Shown here piece by piece: positions 48,162-60,627 of a DNA stretch of 64,000 nucleotides (position 1 is its first letter; the number at the start of each line of letters is the position of its first letter). The notes beneath the pieces are model-generated. The model saw nothing but the letters and a program-made list of their open reading frames with translations, made no database searches and was not told the origin of the DNA. The stretch is from Pocillopora verrucosa (taxonomy: Eukaryota > Cnidaria > Anthozoa > Scleractinia > Pocilloporidae): assembly GCF_036669915.1 (NCBI RefSeq), contig NC_089313.1, positions 4,071,085 to 4,135,084 of the forward strand, in the 5' to 3' direction. Both the position numbers and the translations under genes were made by a program.

Positions 48162-50896
48162 TTAATGTATTGTTTTGACATTTGACTTTAACTTGTGTGC
48201 AAGCTTCTCTTGATACTCAGCATGATTATGTAATGCAGCGACAAGTCCTTTCTCATTAGCTGGTTTAAAACCATCACCATAATTAATTTCTTCATTATCT
48301 AATGTAGTCATCTTTCCTCCAAGTGTTCTCAACAAGGCATCCCCAGAGCAGATGTCCCATTTTTTGATTAGCGTAACATGAACATAACAATTGGCTTTAT
48401 CTTCAAAGAGTGACAACACCTTATACCCTGCTCCTCCAGCTGGTATCACCATGGATTGTGGACCAAATGCTGACCGAACAGTAGCATTGACTTTACCGGC
48501 GTGAGACCTTGAAACAATGACCTTTGGCATTTGCAATGCAGAATCTTTTTCAGGTGGCACATTTATATTACCTGAGGATCCATGGCCAACCCAAGCCCAA
48601 TATGTCTCCTGAAGAAAAGGTTTATGAATTATTCCTGCCACAGGTTTTCCATTGACAACAATACAAATCATCGTAGTTACATAGTGAACAAGATTTTCTG
48701 TATATTCTTGTGTGGCATCTAGCGGGTCTATCCATACAAGAAGGCTACCAGCAGATACAACCTCATCCTCCTTGTTATAGAGTTTGCCGTCAAGCTTAAT
48801 TGTAGAGATATCAGGAGCTTTAACATCTTTTAAATCAACTTCACCGTGGTCATGTTCTTCAGACACCACATTTAACCTAGGAAATTCTTTTTTAAAGCCA
48901 TAATACATGGCTCTATGAGACAACATGTCTCCCTGTGTTACTGGATTGTTGGCTCCTTCAAGAGTCTTTCCCTTGCTTTCTTCCTGTAAATCAAGGGAAA
49001 AGGATCAACCACAAATAGAAAAATTTCAAAAGAGAGGTACCAATAATTGTTTGAATTTTTAGCAGCGCTCAAGATGGCAAGACTATCCAGCAGTTTTGGC
49101 CGGCTTCCTGCTCCTGTTGACAGCTCTGAATCAATAGATTGTATTAGGAAACTTTTAAGGCTGGTTATTTACACAATTTCTAACCCAAAGCATGGCTTCA
49201 TGGAATCAGTGGGCCTCAGGCTTTCTTTATGAGGGGTTAATTTAATTAAGTTAATGTCCTTCCAAAATTTATTCTTTGGCCCTTTTAACACTGTTCACAA
49301 AAATAAATGTTCATATGAAAGATTCAGCTAAATTGAGGATTGTTTAGGACACAGTTTTGTCAAACAACAGCTAAACTTTCTTTAAACAACTGATCCTTAA
49401 AGTTTTCTGAGACCTGGGATAGCTCAACCTTAACCTTTCCAAGTATTGAGCTCAGATATCTACTTGAGTCAACCCAAAATAATTAAGTTTGATGCCTACT
49501 TCAGACAAATAACATAATTTGTCCGACTCGTCCTTTAGAGTGAGAACAAAATTGTGGAATGCAAAATCAAATTACTCTAATTTCATGTTTCGTGTCTGGC
49601 AAAAAAAAAAAGTTTGATATTTGAATGGTAGATGTTTGAGTGTCAAACTTCCCATGTGTAAATAGCTAAGACAAACCCAAATTAGACACACCTAGTTGCA
49701 CTAACTCATCAAAAGAGGAAAAAATAGAGCCAAATTTGAATTTATTAGCATATAGTTTACAGAATTAACATGTAATTATTATTAATTTTTTTAATTTTTG
49801 GAATCGCTTGAAATTATCAAACATCTGATTCTCTCAAGAAGTTTGAAACAACTTTTTTTTCATAGAAATTCTCTGAAAAATTGTTCCGCTAGCAGGCATA
49901 AGGCCAGAGGGCAGTTTTAATCATAAGCAAGTATAATTAAATATTTCCTTTTTGGCTTTTTAATTTGCTTTTATAATATTATTACAACGTTATTGCAATT
50001 AAGTGCAGGTCCAACCAAATTCATTCAAAAACTGATCTTTTTATGTGCTCAACTAAAGGATTAAGGCTTAATACGGTTGAGCACATGAAAATTTTTACCA
50101 CTAAACTAGGCTTATAATAATTTTTAAAAATTATACCGAATGTAGTTAAAATTTTATCCTTCCGATATTGCCGGTGGAGAAAATCAGTTCGTAGAAGTAA
50201 TTCATGTTCAATACAGTCTAAAATAACTACTTTAAATTAACTTCGGTATAATGAATTGCAATTGCTGTGACGCTCGTAAGCTCACAAACTCGAAGTATAC
50301 ATGTAAATTACCAATACCTCCACGTTGTCAGTTGTCAGAAACTCACTGTAAATGCCACATCACATTTATGCATATTTTATTAAAATTTCGGTCTACTCAC
50401 ATTTGTTTAAACAATTTTAGATGTTACTAATAATTCTTAACATCCAGAAATGACACTAAAAGAGAACAGGGATATCTGTGCACGTGCATGTGTTAGTCAG
50501 CTTTTTTACGATCATTAAAATTGAGCCTTCCGGCTACCTTATCTAAAACAAATAATCTTTATAAATATTCACACCTGTAAGTGGTAATTGATTGCTGTAT
50601 GGGTATAGAGTTTGTTGCTTTAAGAGACTCAAAGATATCAAGGATATGTCTGCTCTTATGCTTACCCCTAAATCTTCGCCTTTGCGGATTTTCCGAACGA
50701 TATTCCCCCCTTTCTCGGCAAGATAAATTGCAGTTCTGATCAGTCTCTCCATCGATACTGTGTCTTCGCCCTCAAAGTACCTCTGAGAGAACTCCCCACT
50801 TCCGCCATCTGTGGATAAGTAATAGATTATTGCGACGAAAACAAGTCCTAGAACAACTATTCCGATAGGAGACAGCTTTATTCGAGCAGCTCCCAT
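48162..50896 (-). CDS. BPNT2: Golgi-resident 3'(2'),5'-bisphosphate nucleotidase (gPAPP/IMPAD1)
   Basis: Two exons: 50896-50666 and 48983-48162; 1053 nt, 350 residues (human 359). Type II membrane enzyme of the Golgi lumen that hydrolyses PAP, the by-product of sulfotransferases, to AMP, so it sustains glycosaminoglycan sulfation. Residues ~10-30 form the signal anchor (LSPIGIVVLGLVFVAIIYYL). Metal-binding motifs of the lithium-sensitive phosphatase superfamily are present: SEEHD, WIDPLDATQEYT (DPLDAT loop) and WDICSGDALLRTLGG. Other matches are YVTTMICIVVNGKP.AGIIHKPF and IPAGGAGYKVL. The start is the Met of MGAARIKLSPIG, as in vertebrates; the upstream in-frame extension to 51025 lacks support. 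It shares a short head-to-head promoter with DLGAP5. Confidence 0.96.
48984..50665. other. BPNT2 intron
   Basis: A+T-rich, phase 0, no recognisable internal gene or repeat. The short ORF at 49047-49232 looks random. Confidence 0.8.
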
Positions 50897-51273
50897 CGTG
50901 GTAAAGAATGGAGAAGATTTGAAACTCTCGTCCACAAACATGAATGCTTTGTCTCTAATTTCAATTATAACCTCGATCTCATGGTAGATTAACCTCAACC
51001 TCGAGAGGGCTTGAGCTGTTAGCACATGGTACTTTCACGTGATATCAAATCGTCAATGTGATTGGTCAATATTTGTGAAATTGACGAATGGGAGTTCAAA
51101 ACTGAAGAAGTGAAACGTTGGAACGAATTTCGAACTAGGTGATCTATCATTCGTATGCCGTCTAGTCATTTTTTACGAGTTTAAAGCAGAAATTATCGTT
51201 TATTTGCCAAGAAAGCTATTGATCTCTTGTCATATTTGTAAAATAACTAGTTCTATTTTAAGTTAGTCGGACT
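50897..51273. promoter_or_regulatory. Bidirectional BPNT2 / DLGAP5 promoter with CCAAT and CHR-like motifs
   Basis: Only 377 bases separate the two start codons. ATTGG (inverted CCAAT) stands at 51061-51065. TTCAAA near 51095 (TTTGAA in reverse) and TTCGAA at 51129-51134 both fit the CHR consensus TTYGAA. CCAAT plus CHR is the arrangement of G2/M genes controlled by NF-Y and the DREAM/MuvB complex, and vertebrate DLGAP5 is such a gene. Function here is inferred. Confidence 0.55.
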
Positions 51274-54200
51274 ATGGAAGATATAGCCAGGAAGAAATTT
51301 ACATACGATCATGTATCTTCGTACAAGGCTCGCGGAAAAGTCAGAGCTTCAGATCGTAATTTTCGAGCTCAGCGTGCAAGTGAAAAACGTCACCTCTCCA
51401 GGATGGATGCAATCTCCAAACGAAGGAGAATGCCTCTATCTCCACTGGCTGATGAAAACGTGGTTGACAAGTGTACGAAAGCGGGAGAAAACGGTAAACA
51501 TATAATTGTTGTGGAATTTGAATGAGCTCACAACTGAGATTATTGATATCACACAGAAGAAATATTTGCTGAAGTTCATCATAGTAACTGGTAAAGTAGT
51601 TGATATTTTAAAATTTAATGATAGCAATCCTGTTGCCTATCAATCTTTCAATCAGTCCAGTTGGAAATGATGCGAGGAGACCATTGAAAATTTCAAGGAT
51701 GTGTGATAGATTACATCTATCAAAATACACACACGAAACCAACTGAAATTAAACTCCACCCCTTACAAATTTACCCACATTAGTGATTCTCCCTACTGTC
51801 TACTATACAATTCTTATGATGTTAGTTTGAAGAATTTGGTTTTTGATCAACTAATAATCCCCTTATTGCTTTTTTTCTTCATTCACATCACATCTTCTTG
51901 ATGATGTATAGATGTTGTAACGTGAAATTCTGCCCAAGTCACGCATGGGAGTTTAAGGTCACCCTCTGTAATTGAGGCATTAGTTGCAACATATAATTTT
52001 CCTCTTTAAGTTGATGAGCTTCAAGATGAAACTTCAAAACCACAGCTTAGCAGAAGAGAGCAGCTAATCAAGTGGCAAGAGGAGCGAAAACAAAAGAAAG
52101 CTTCTGAATCACAGAAAAGGAAATCTTTTGTTGTGCGTCACGTCAAACACCAAGAAGATGCTACTCTTTATTCCATCAGTTCTGGGAAGAAAGTGAACAG
52201 AGGGGTTACTCAACCAGTTAAACCTGACTCCAAGCCTGCTGCAAACAAATCCGACAAACAGGTCCCTAGGGCATCAGCTAGGATTGCCAAAAAGGAGTCA
52301 AGTAAAGCAGCTAATTACAAAAGTAATATGAAGGTGGATCCCAAATCTAAAGATGCAAATAATGATAAGCTAAAGGAGAAGGTTAGTTACTGCATAAGAT
52401 GTAACAGGGTAATTTGGCTTTATCAACTGAGTTGATAATGTAAATTGGTCACCGTAAAGAGTTTCAAAGCTGACAGTTTGAGTGCAAGCCCTTTGTCAGA
52501 CTGAATAGAGCACACACACACAATCCTCATTCCTCCATTCACTCTGACAAAGGGCTAACACCCAAAACATCAGCTTTGAATTTCTTTGTAATGGCCAATT
52601 TACATTATCAACTTAGTTGATAATGCCAAATTACCTTTCTATACCCTCCCACTGACGTAGCACCACAGTTTCTTAAGAAACTTACCCCTCTATTCTACCG
52701 CATGGTATAGTTTTGTTTTGAATATTCATGTGGCACAGGGCTGGAATTTAACAGAAGCTACATGATGTAGGTGCCACAGGCCACAAACTTAAGACCTTAG
52801 CGCCCTTGTTTTTTGAGACTAGAGATTTCAGGCTTAATGAGGGGTTACAGAAAAAAAAGTACCGAGTGAGTAGATTCTTGTCTAAACTCATATGTGGTAG
52901 TCTAGGTAAATTTGTTCCAAGAGTTGGTTTTGAACTCCATGTGCATGATTGTTTGTATACAGAGGATTACATGTTGCGTGATATTCATAGGGTCTGAAAA
53001 AATGGGTGAGATCAACTTCTGCTGACTGACAATTCAGTTGGCAGAAGACCATCAATGTTAACTGTTTCACTCTTTGTATGTGTGTGAAATTTGAACATTT
53101 TTTTGTGATCAAGCTTTCACTAGTAATATACTGTATTCCTCCTGTGGTTGTACTTGTATCAGGCTAAATTTAGCTCCGACAAGACTGGCAGGGTCACAAG
53201 GCAAAGTGTTCAAATGAAATCATCTTCAACTGGCAAAAATGTTGCAGTCTCTCAGTCCAGCAAGAAAGGTAAGTAAATGTAGAATTGATTTTGAATTTCT
53301 TACCCTTGGAATCACCTGAAAAAAAGATCCATTTTTCTTTTACAAATGATATAAATTTATTTTATTTCATTTCTGGCACAGGAGAGCCAAAAAACCAAGT
53401 GAAAACAAGATCTCAAGCCAAGAAACTTCAAGAAAAATCAACGAGAAGTGTTAAGGATACCCAACAAGTTCCACTTGAAGAAACAACTCAGGAGTTTACA
53501 AAAATTGATTTACCAGCTCTGGAGAACATAAAGAATACTGTTTCATTTGGTAGAGGTAGCTCGGAAGGTGTGGATAGGAATGCAAAAAAGCCAGGACCAG
53601 ATTTGGGGCCACCATCTCTTGCTCCCAAAGATTTTCAGTTCACTGCTCCAAGTGGCATCAACACCTTCACATACTTATCAAAAACATTCACGTTTCAGCC
53701 ACTTAGCCCAAAGAGTGCTGCAGAATTTATATTTCCAACATCAGCGTCTTCTTTTTTTAGTCCCAACAAGGAGAAATCTACTGAAGAAATGCAGACAGAG
53801 AGCAAAGCTTGGGAAGACCCTGTGGCACTTTGTCATATGAATAGTACACTAGATGAAAAAGAGAATACTGAACAACAGATGGCTGATTATGAAACTGAGA
53901 AATGTGAGGGATCTGGAAGTCAAGAAGGTACAGGTAGTAATGTAGATGAGAAAAAGGACACAGCATCTCGTCCAACAGATGCCAAAATTTCATCCAGCCG
54001 AGGACAGTCTTCATTAGTTGAAGAAACAGATGATGGCAGCGATCTTGACACAAAACATGATGCAGCATACTTTAGGAATCTTGTAGCAAAGGAGACTGAC
54101 AGGTTGAATGAAATCTGTGCAAAATGGGAGAGGATTAATGCTGATGAACAAAGCCTCAGTGAAGAAGGTATGGCTTAGAATGTTTTACAGTCTCTTTAAG

Positions 54201-57200
54201 GTTTATTTCAAAACCAGTTGGTGATTCTCTGAAAATAAGTTCACTGAATGTTCCTTGGTTTACCTACATTTGTATGTATTTAATGGTGGTATAAAAAGTT
54301 TGGTAAATAAAACTGTCACAAAAAAAATGTATCTTAATGCTTAGAAAAAGGGATGAAAATATCTACACCATTTGTTCATGCTTCATGGGAACGTGACAAA
54401 ATGGCTGTTATGACTTAAATATCTTAAATATCAGGAAAAAAGTTGCATTTTAGATCAAGCTTTTTCATTTTCTTCAGTGACTGGGCAAATAAGGACAGTA
54501 ATTGGCCAAGCCCAGCTGTTAATTGATCAGAGGTTCCATCAGTTTTCAGGCCTCATAGTTCTGAGTGAGGTAAGTTTATTAGTTTATACCCCCTCATTTA
54601 CACCGTATCAGAACAAGGTTCCTCTACTCTTTAACTCCCATGATCTGATTGTTATTCTCCTCTCCAGCTGCTACACATTTCCTTGTAAATTAGTGATGAG
54701 AATTTGGAGCTAGATCAAGATAGAAACTTGACTTGATTAATTTGAGTATTCTTATTGCCAGTTTTCTGGATAATGTGTGGATTTTGTAGGGAGAATTTAC
54801 ATGTTAAGCTTTTCTGGGAGTTAAAGGGTTAAGACATGCCACAAATTAATTTTTTTGTCTTTGTGGCTCAATGGTAGAGCATCGAGGCATGGAATCCGAA
54901 GGTCTGAGGTTGGATTCCTCATGGAAACTCAGAATTTTTTCTTTGTCCCATGCTTGTGATAAGATAAAAAACATCTTTCTCTAAATTAAACCTTATTTGA
55001 ACTCATGGGTTGTGCTTTAGAAACTTTTTCATTTTTAAAACACATCTTACACTTGTCTCCTACAGTGAAGTGTTCAAGGGAAATTTTGACAGCATATGTT
55101 CCCCTTATACACACTGGATGTGCCTGCCTTCAATGCAGATGCCATCATTGTGATTTAGGGTTAGGGTTGGATTTACAAACCCCACTTCATCATTCACAAC
55201 ACATGTTAAACTTATGTATGTACAAAGTAGGTACTATATGTAATTTCTAGCTTGTAAAAAGTTAAGTTTAAACGCCAAACTTTTGTTTTTGTGTAGGACA
55301 AAAATGCCGAAAAGCAAGCCACTGCCTCTGACCTTCAAGGTTTCTGGGAAATGATTTATTTTCAGGTAGAGAAATGAATCTGAATTAACTTTTCATTTCT
55401 AAATACTGTTTGTGAGAGAACATATTTGATGTTTTTCTGCTTCCTTGTTAACCTTTCAGGTTGAAGATGTGAATGCTAAGTTTGATGCACTGGAGAAGTT
55501 AAAGGAAAACAACTGGAAAGAAGAAGAAAAGAAGACAAAGAAATCCTTGAAGAAGACTAAAGCAAAGGTAGATTTTTATACCCAGGTAGCACGTATGAAA
55601 ATTTAAGTTTTCTTGTGCTATAAGGGTCATTTACTTGTAAAGAATTGTTGTATAAAGGTGGTGCAATGTTTGATATTTGATGTCCTAGTTGTAGGCACTC
55701 TTTACGTGCATAATTGTGCACATGAAAAAAATATGTGCTCCTGATTGGATGAAAAATAGTGCATTTTTTGTGGAACACCAGGGCAAAGTTGTAAACATGA
55801 GTGCAAATCACAAAAATAACATGTAAGGTGTCAAAATTCTGTCTGTCTTGACTTCCTGTGATGTTTTTCCAGTTAAATTATTCATAAGTAATTGCATGAT
55901 TTCAGGCACAATTTGATGTAAATAAGCGCAAGTAAATTTTACAAAGACTACAAATTGCACTCCCCCATGGGTATGCAATTTTGTTGTCTTCGAAAATTTC
56001 CTTGTGTTTATTTACATTACCCATACTAACTGCACTTACAGGCCAGTTAGGGTGACCTCTAACATCAGAATTCAGTATGGAAGTTCTCCACTCTGTTCTC
56101 TCTATTTTCCTTTGGTATTTGCAAGGAGAATTTGTCTTACCATCAAGAGCTTCTTGGGTTGGTAACCATTCCCTTTATTCTTTTGACCTAATTGTGTGAT
56201 TCAGGGATGATAGTTATACTGTTTAGAGGAATAAGATGCTTATCATCTCTAGGGATTAATAAAGTATTTGCTCTTTGGAATTATGTTTTCGGGTGACATT
56301 AATTTTGATTTGGCACCTTAGAAACCATCCGAAAATGCTGACGCTAAACTTAACAACAAAGCGGCTGCTGCAAGAAACAGAATTCAAGAAATGAGATTGG
56401 CAATGAAGGCAAAGATGGCTGAAGAAAAAGAGAAGTTGAGAGCCGAAAAAAGACATCATCAGGTAAGTGTTTTGTTTTCTTTGTGTTTCTGCATATATAT
56501 GGCTATCATTAAGGAACAACAAACAGAGGTTCCTCGCGCGAGAAACGCGACGGATTCCCACGCGTGTGCGTACTTGCCTAAAGCGAATGACGAGAAGCAT
56601 TTTCTCAGAGGAACTGCGCCAAATAAAGTAACCAACTCCTGTTACAGACTGAGATGGAAAGTCTGAGGGAGAAAATTGATTGAGGTTGCGTCTGATGGCA
56701 AACAGCAACATAATGAATCCTTATTTCAGTCAATTCCATCCAAAACGGCTGTATTTGAAGTCGCATTTTTTCCGGTCTCATTCTGCTTGTCAAATTGTCA
56801 GCTTTGCTTTTATTTTCATCCAATCTCAGGAAGAGGCTTTCGTTACTATTCTAACACCTGTGAAAAAGTGTAAGAAAAACGGTAAGTTGCTTGACGTAGA
56901 CAAATATCTCTCTTTTACGTTTTATAACTTTGCAAGTGGATTCAACCTTGCACACGTCAGGTGATCTTAGCCCAAACTTATCCTGGTTTCAGCTTCATGC
57001 GAACAACCCAGAAAAGCGCTGAACGCCAGATGGCATACTGGTCTCCGATTGGTTTAAAACCCTTGCGTTTTCTAAGTCACTCCTCCTTCTAAGCATACGT
57101 TAGCTTCTTTCCCAGGGTCTTCTTTCGCCCTTCAAGAAGAAAAGAGAGAGGGTCCTGGTCCTTACCCTGACACCTGACTGGAAATCCCTTAGGGACAAGC

Positions 57201-60200
57201 TTGAGAATGAGTGTTTGAGGGAAGGGGAGCCACCGTTGAGAATGATTGTCTTACCCAAGTACTCAACGCACCGGCCAGAGTTAAGCGCGCCCACTATCCA
57301 GTTTCAACCATGATAGTTGATGACCAAAAGAATACTTCACTGGCAATTTGAATTGACAAATGTCTTATTGTTTGGCGTGCACTTTAAATTTTTTGTGTCT
57401 TGACCCTATTCAAATGTGTTGCAGATGGAAGCGAGGAGGTAGTATTGACACCAGTGCGCCGATCCATTCGTAAGACGCCACAGTTACGTGTTATGGCTGG
57501 TAACAGCACACCCGTGATAGTGACCACACCTATGATTATCAGTGAAGACAGTCCAGGGTTAAGACTTACTCCAGACAATGGCATTCAAGTCAGCGAAATG
57601 GTTGTTACAGGAAGTAGAATGAAACTTGAAGAACCAAACCAGGAAGACGTGTGTGAAATGGAAAGCAAACAAGAAGAAGGTAAAATTCATTGCGAACTCG
57701 AACAAGTGAAACTAGAAGTTTTGAAATCTGCTCGTAAGACTACAGAGGACAAACCTCGAAAGGCTTTGGGAAAAGTCACCTTTCAATCGCCTGGTCAAGA
57801 AAACACGCCTGTATATGCAGCTCACGAAGGAGGTAGTACTTCGATAGAGACCGCTGTTGAAGATAATCCAGACCTAATCGAGAGCAAAGCCAAGAGGTCA
57901 ACTCCGCGCTGTTTCTCGGCGCGTAAATGCCGCAGTCGCTCAGGAACACCCTATTACCAGCAGAGGCCTCGACGAAGAGTTTCTACTGTCGACGAGAATG
58001 TTACACACGGGACAGAAAGTGCAGAATGTAGCTCATCAGAATCTGACGCCGAAGCCAAACCTAAAGAGCAGTGCCCTGGGTCGGGATTGAGAAGGTCATT
58101 GCGAAGGACACCCTCTAAATACCGAGATTCGGTGCCTTTGGAGGCCGAAGCTGTAGGAAAGGTAAGGCTTTAAGTTTTATATATCAGCAATTTTCGATCG
58201 GGTATCAAATTTGATCTGGGATAGCTTTGTTTTTGCTTTACTTTGTCATGTGATTGGTCCAACAAAACTGGCGCCATCCTCTCAACCAATTAGATTCAGA
58301 ACTACTTACAATCGTCACGTGGGTGTATGCAGGTGTGTGGTGTGATGAAATTGTCTTTTGTTAAACGACACGCAGCCAAAATGCGCTCTTAAAGCAGTAA
58401 CACGGGTATGTGGCGGAGAAAGCAAGCATTGCTCAAGGGTGTAAACAGTTAATCAACTGGAACCATAAGTATAACAGGATATCCTTCAGGAGGAATCCAC
58501 TAGCTTCACATAATTCGACAAAAAAATTTAGATTACTTTCACTGCGTATTCCTATTGAGCGACTTCATGGTGAGTTCATGCTAAGGTTAATTTGTGTCAA
58601 TTATCGCAAGGATTAATTAATCTGAAGAAAGAGTCGTAATTCCGTCGAACAGAATTTGCTTTTTATTTCCTTACCTTTTAAGTGGTGATATTTTAGAATC
58701 CTTACATGTTTCATGTTTTCCCTATTTCTGAGCAGACTCCGGAACAAATTTCCGTGAAACTGTTCCAAGCAACGGAGGAGCCTTCTACATGTGACTTGCC
58801 CAAAAATGTGAGTTGGCCAGAAATTATGATTCATTACTATTCAAATAGAGAACTTAGATCTTCGTGGTAAAAAAAAAAAAAAAAAAAAAAAAACCAAGAC
58901 TGCTTAGAAACAGGAGAGTATATTGTCACTGTGCGGAGGCCATTCTGTAACGAAGGTTTTTGAACTTTCGGCAGAATAGCGCATTCCTTATAATAAACGT
59001 TTTCGCTGGTTTACTCATGATTTCTTTGCTCCTATAAGATCTAAGTGCTTGCCAATTATTTTCGTGTGATTTGTATTTATTTATTTCGTTTTGTTCTCTT
59101 TTTCATACCTCGTTTGTGTTTTTTGTTAAGTTTGTTAGCGTTTTTCTTCGTCAGCTACACCTTCCCGCACGTTTCTCATATCGCATGTTATTTCGCAGTC
59201 CTCTTGTATTTAAAGCCAGTTTCTTTAGCGCATAATCACTTTACAAATCAGTTTACTTGGCATTGTTGTATGTTTTAGAAGTCGACTTTGCAGTTTTTAG
59301 TTTCAACCTACCAATATTGCTGCAATCTAATAAACAGTATTATGGAGTTGGAAAGATATCGCCTCTTTCTCTTTTTGTGTAAAGAACCTTCGCTTTAGCC
59401 ACTTATTAGAGAAGGGTTATGGTAAATTCTAAAAAATGTGATCTCGATCCAAAGGGTCAAGAACCAGATGCATTCTGTAGATATCTATGCCCTTCCTCGT
59501 CGGATGAAGAAGACTGCCAGAAGAAACCTGTGGACTCAGTGCCTGTGGATGGTAAGTTGGGGGCCATTGGTTGATTGTTGACCAATAAGATTGTAAGATA
59601 AATTACACTTCCAGTTGTAGAAGGAGCGAAAGCGCGATCGGAGGGAAGCAAGAACGGGCAGCAGTCACTGTCAATGTTCTGAGGCTAAAAGTAAAACTGT
59701 ATTGTAATTAAGTCTCAGTCTGCAAAATAAGCTTCCTACTTGGTTTATTTTGTATATGTTATTTTTTAGAGATCGTGTTTGATAACAAGGACCCCAAATT
59801 GGAAGGCACCGCTGTCGGCGCAGATGTCAACATCACTCCGCCAGACGAACCCGGCACCTTTCTCAAGCCTTCAATCACTAAAAGTGAACCCAAGACAGGC
59901 AGGACACCCATACACATCCTCAGGTATCTCTCAGACATGGACACACCATCTCCAAACTCCCGCCAAATTACTCCCATGCCGAAGACCACGATATATGTAT
60001 CTCCCTCTAAGAACAGCAAGACTCCTGCACTTGGAGACAGCTTAGGGATGATGTCACCGGAACACGTGGTGCGACGATTTCCTGCCAATAATGATGGTTC
60101 GCCGCTCGTTACGCTGGCCGCAGGGGCTGGAAAAGAAGGCTCACGCGCCGTGACGCCATGCGGTCAGTTGGCTGTGTTTAGTCTTGACTCTCCAGGTAAG

Positions 60201-60627
60201 AGTGAGAAGAGACGAGACTCCGTCTTCTTTGCTTCCGTGTCGACCTCTGTGGCCGGGGCTGTGGATAACCTGATGTCCTTCTCGCCAGTTGTAGAGTCAA
60301 ATGAATCAGGTACGTGTTGTCTCATATCAATAAGTTTCTGTTTGTCTGTTTGTCTGCTTTTTTGTGGGAAATTAAAGACCGAAACATTTATTTCGGACCA
60401 ACAGATTTCCTCTTTTCTGTCCCTCACTGTGATTTGACCGGTTCGCCCAAACAGGTCTAATTTATGCATCAAGTTTGCCAAATTTTTCCATTGGAGCGGT
60501 TGGTCTTACCGGTAACTCCTGTGCAACAATGTAGATTTCTAAAGAAATTTAATGGCTTATTCTGCTGGTTCTGATTTTAGTAAGCACCGTAACCTTCACA
60601 TTATTTTCCTTTTCATTTCCAGATTAA
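51274..60627 (+). CDS. DLGAP5: Disks large-associated protein 5 / HURP-like spindle protein
   Basis: Microtubule-bundling spindle protein; in vertebrates a Ran-importin-regulated kinetochore-fibre factor and Aurora A substrate. Fourteen exons: 51274-51493, 52011-52381, 53163-53268, 53382-54167, 54478-54569, 55297-55365, 55460-55567, 56322-56462, 56830-56881, 57425-58161, 58736-58807, 59410-59551, 59770-60309, 60623-60627; 3441 nt, 1146 residues (human 846). The basic N-terminus and KWQEERKQKK helix are HURP-like. APKDFQF..., YFRNLVAKETDRLNEICAKW, IGQAQLLIDQRFHQFSGL and DLQGFWEMIYFQVEDV are the GKAP-domain signatures. A basic coiled coil follows (AAARNRIQEMRLAMKAK). Late exons hold many SP/TP sites, and the end NLMSFSPV matches the conserved vertebrate tail. 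The stop falls one codon into the last exon. The 59410 and 60623 exons are least certain. Confidence 0.93.
51752..51960 (+). repeat. MITE-like family A, copy in DLGAP5 intron 1
   Basis: Matches the 20248-20458 copy over CTGTCTACTATACAATTCTT, ATGATGTTAGTTTGAAGAAT, ATCAACTAATAATCCC and the ATGGGAGTTTAAGG end. Confidence 0.75.
52401..52694 (-). repeat. Palindromic repeat family B, longest copy, in DLGAP5 intron 2
   Basis: Two arms: TAATTTGGCTTTATCAACTG..CAAAGCTGACAGTTTGAGTG..CCCTTTGTCAGA is mirrored by CTGACAAAGGGC..AACATCAGCTTTGAA..TTATCAACTTAGTTGATAAT. It then carries CACCACAGTTTCTTAAGAAACTTACCCC, the reverse of the start of copy 1. A CA-rich centre separates the arms. Confidence 0.8.
54624..54830 (+). 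repeat. MITE-like family A, copy in a DLGAP5 intron
   Basis: CTCTTTAACTCCCATGATCTG to TTTCTGGGAGTTAAAGGGTT. Interior has CTCCAGCTGCTACACATTTC, CTTGTAAATTAGTGATGAGA and GAGCTAGATCAAGATAG. The subfamily is shared with 11092 and 47508. Confidence 0.85.
54858..54980 (+). repeat. tRNA-derived SINE, fullest copy
   Basis: TTGTGGCTCAATGGTAGAGC is a good A-box and GGTCTGAGGTTGGATTCCTC a good B-box 35 bases later. The tail CAGAATTTTTTCTTTGTCCC and ACATCTTTCTC follows. It lies 28 bases after a family A MITE. The tRNA-like acceptor ends do not pair, so this is a SINE and not a tRNA gene. Confidence 0.75.
55690..56045 (+). repeat. Palindromic repeat family C, copy 2, in a DLGAP5 intron
   Basis: Shares AGTGCAAATCACAAAAATA, AATTCTGTCTGTCTTGACTT, TGTGATGTTTTTCC and AATTTGATGTAAATAAGCGC with 25225-25562. 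Its end GTGTTTATTTACAT mirrors ATGTAAATAAGCGC. Confidence 0.7.
58868..58893 (+). repeat. Poly-A tract
   Basis: About 26 adenines in the DLGAP5 intron after 58807. No retroposon body precedes it that I can recognise. Confidence 0.9.

Noticed and set aside
50897..51025. N-terminal extension of BPNT2 to the upstream Met
   Set aside because: The family starts at M-x-x-x-I-K/R-L-S-P as at 50896, and the extension would overlap the shared promoter.
53547..53840. Out-of-frame ORFs inside DLGAP5 exon 4
   Set aside because: Frame shadows; the GKAP signatures are in the annotated frame.
54858..54980. tRNA gene candidate
   Set aside because: A- and B-boxes are good but acceptor and anticodon stems do not pair and a SINE tail follows; the 35825 and 46845 elements were rejected as tRNA genes for the same reason.
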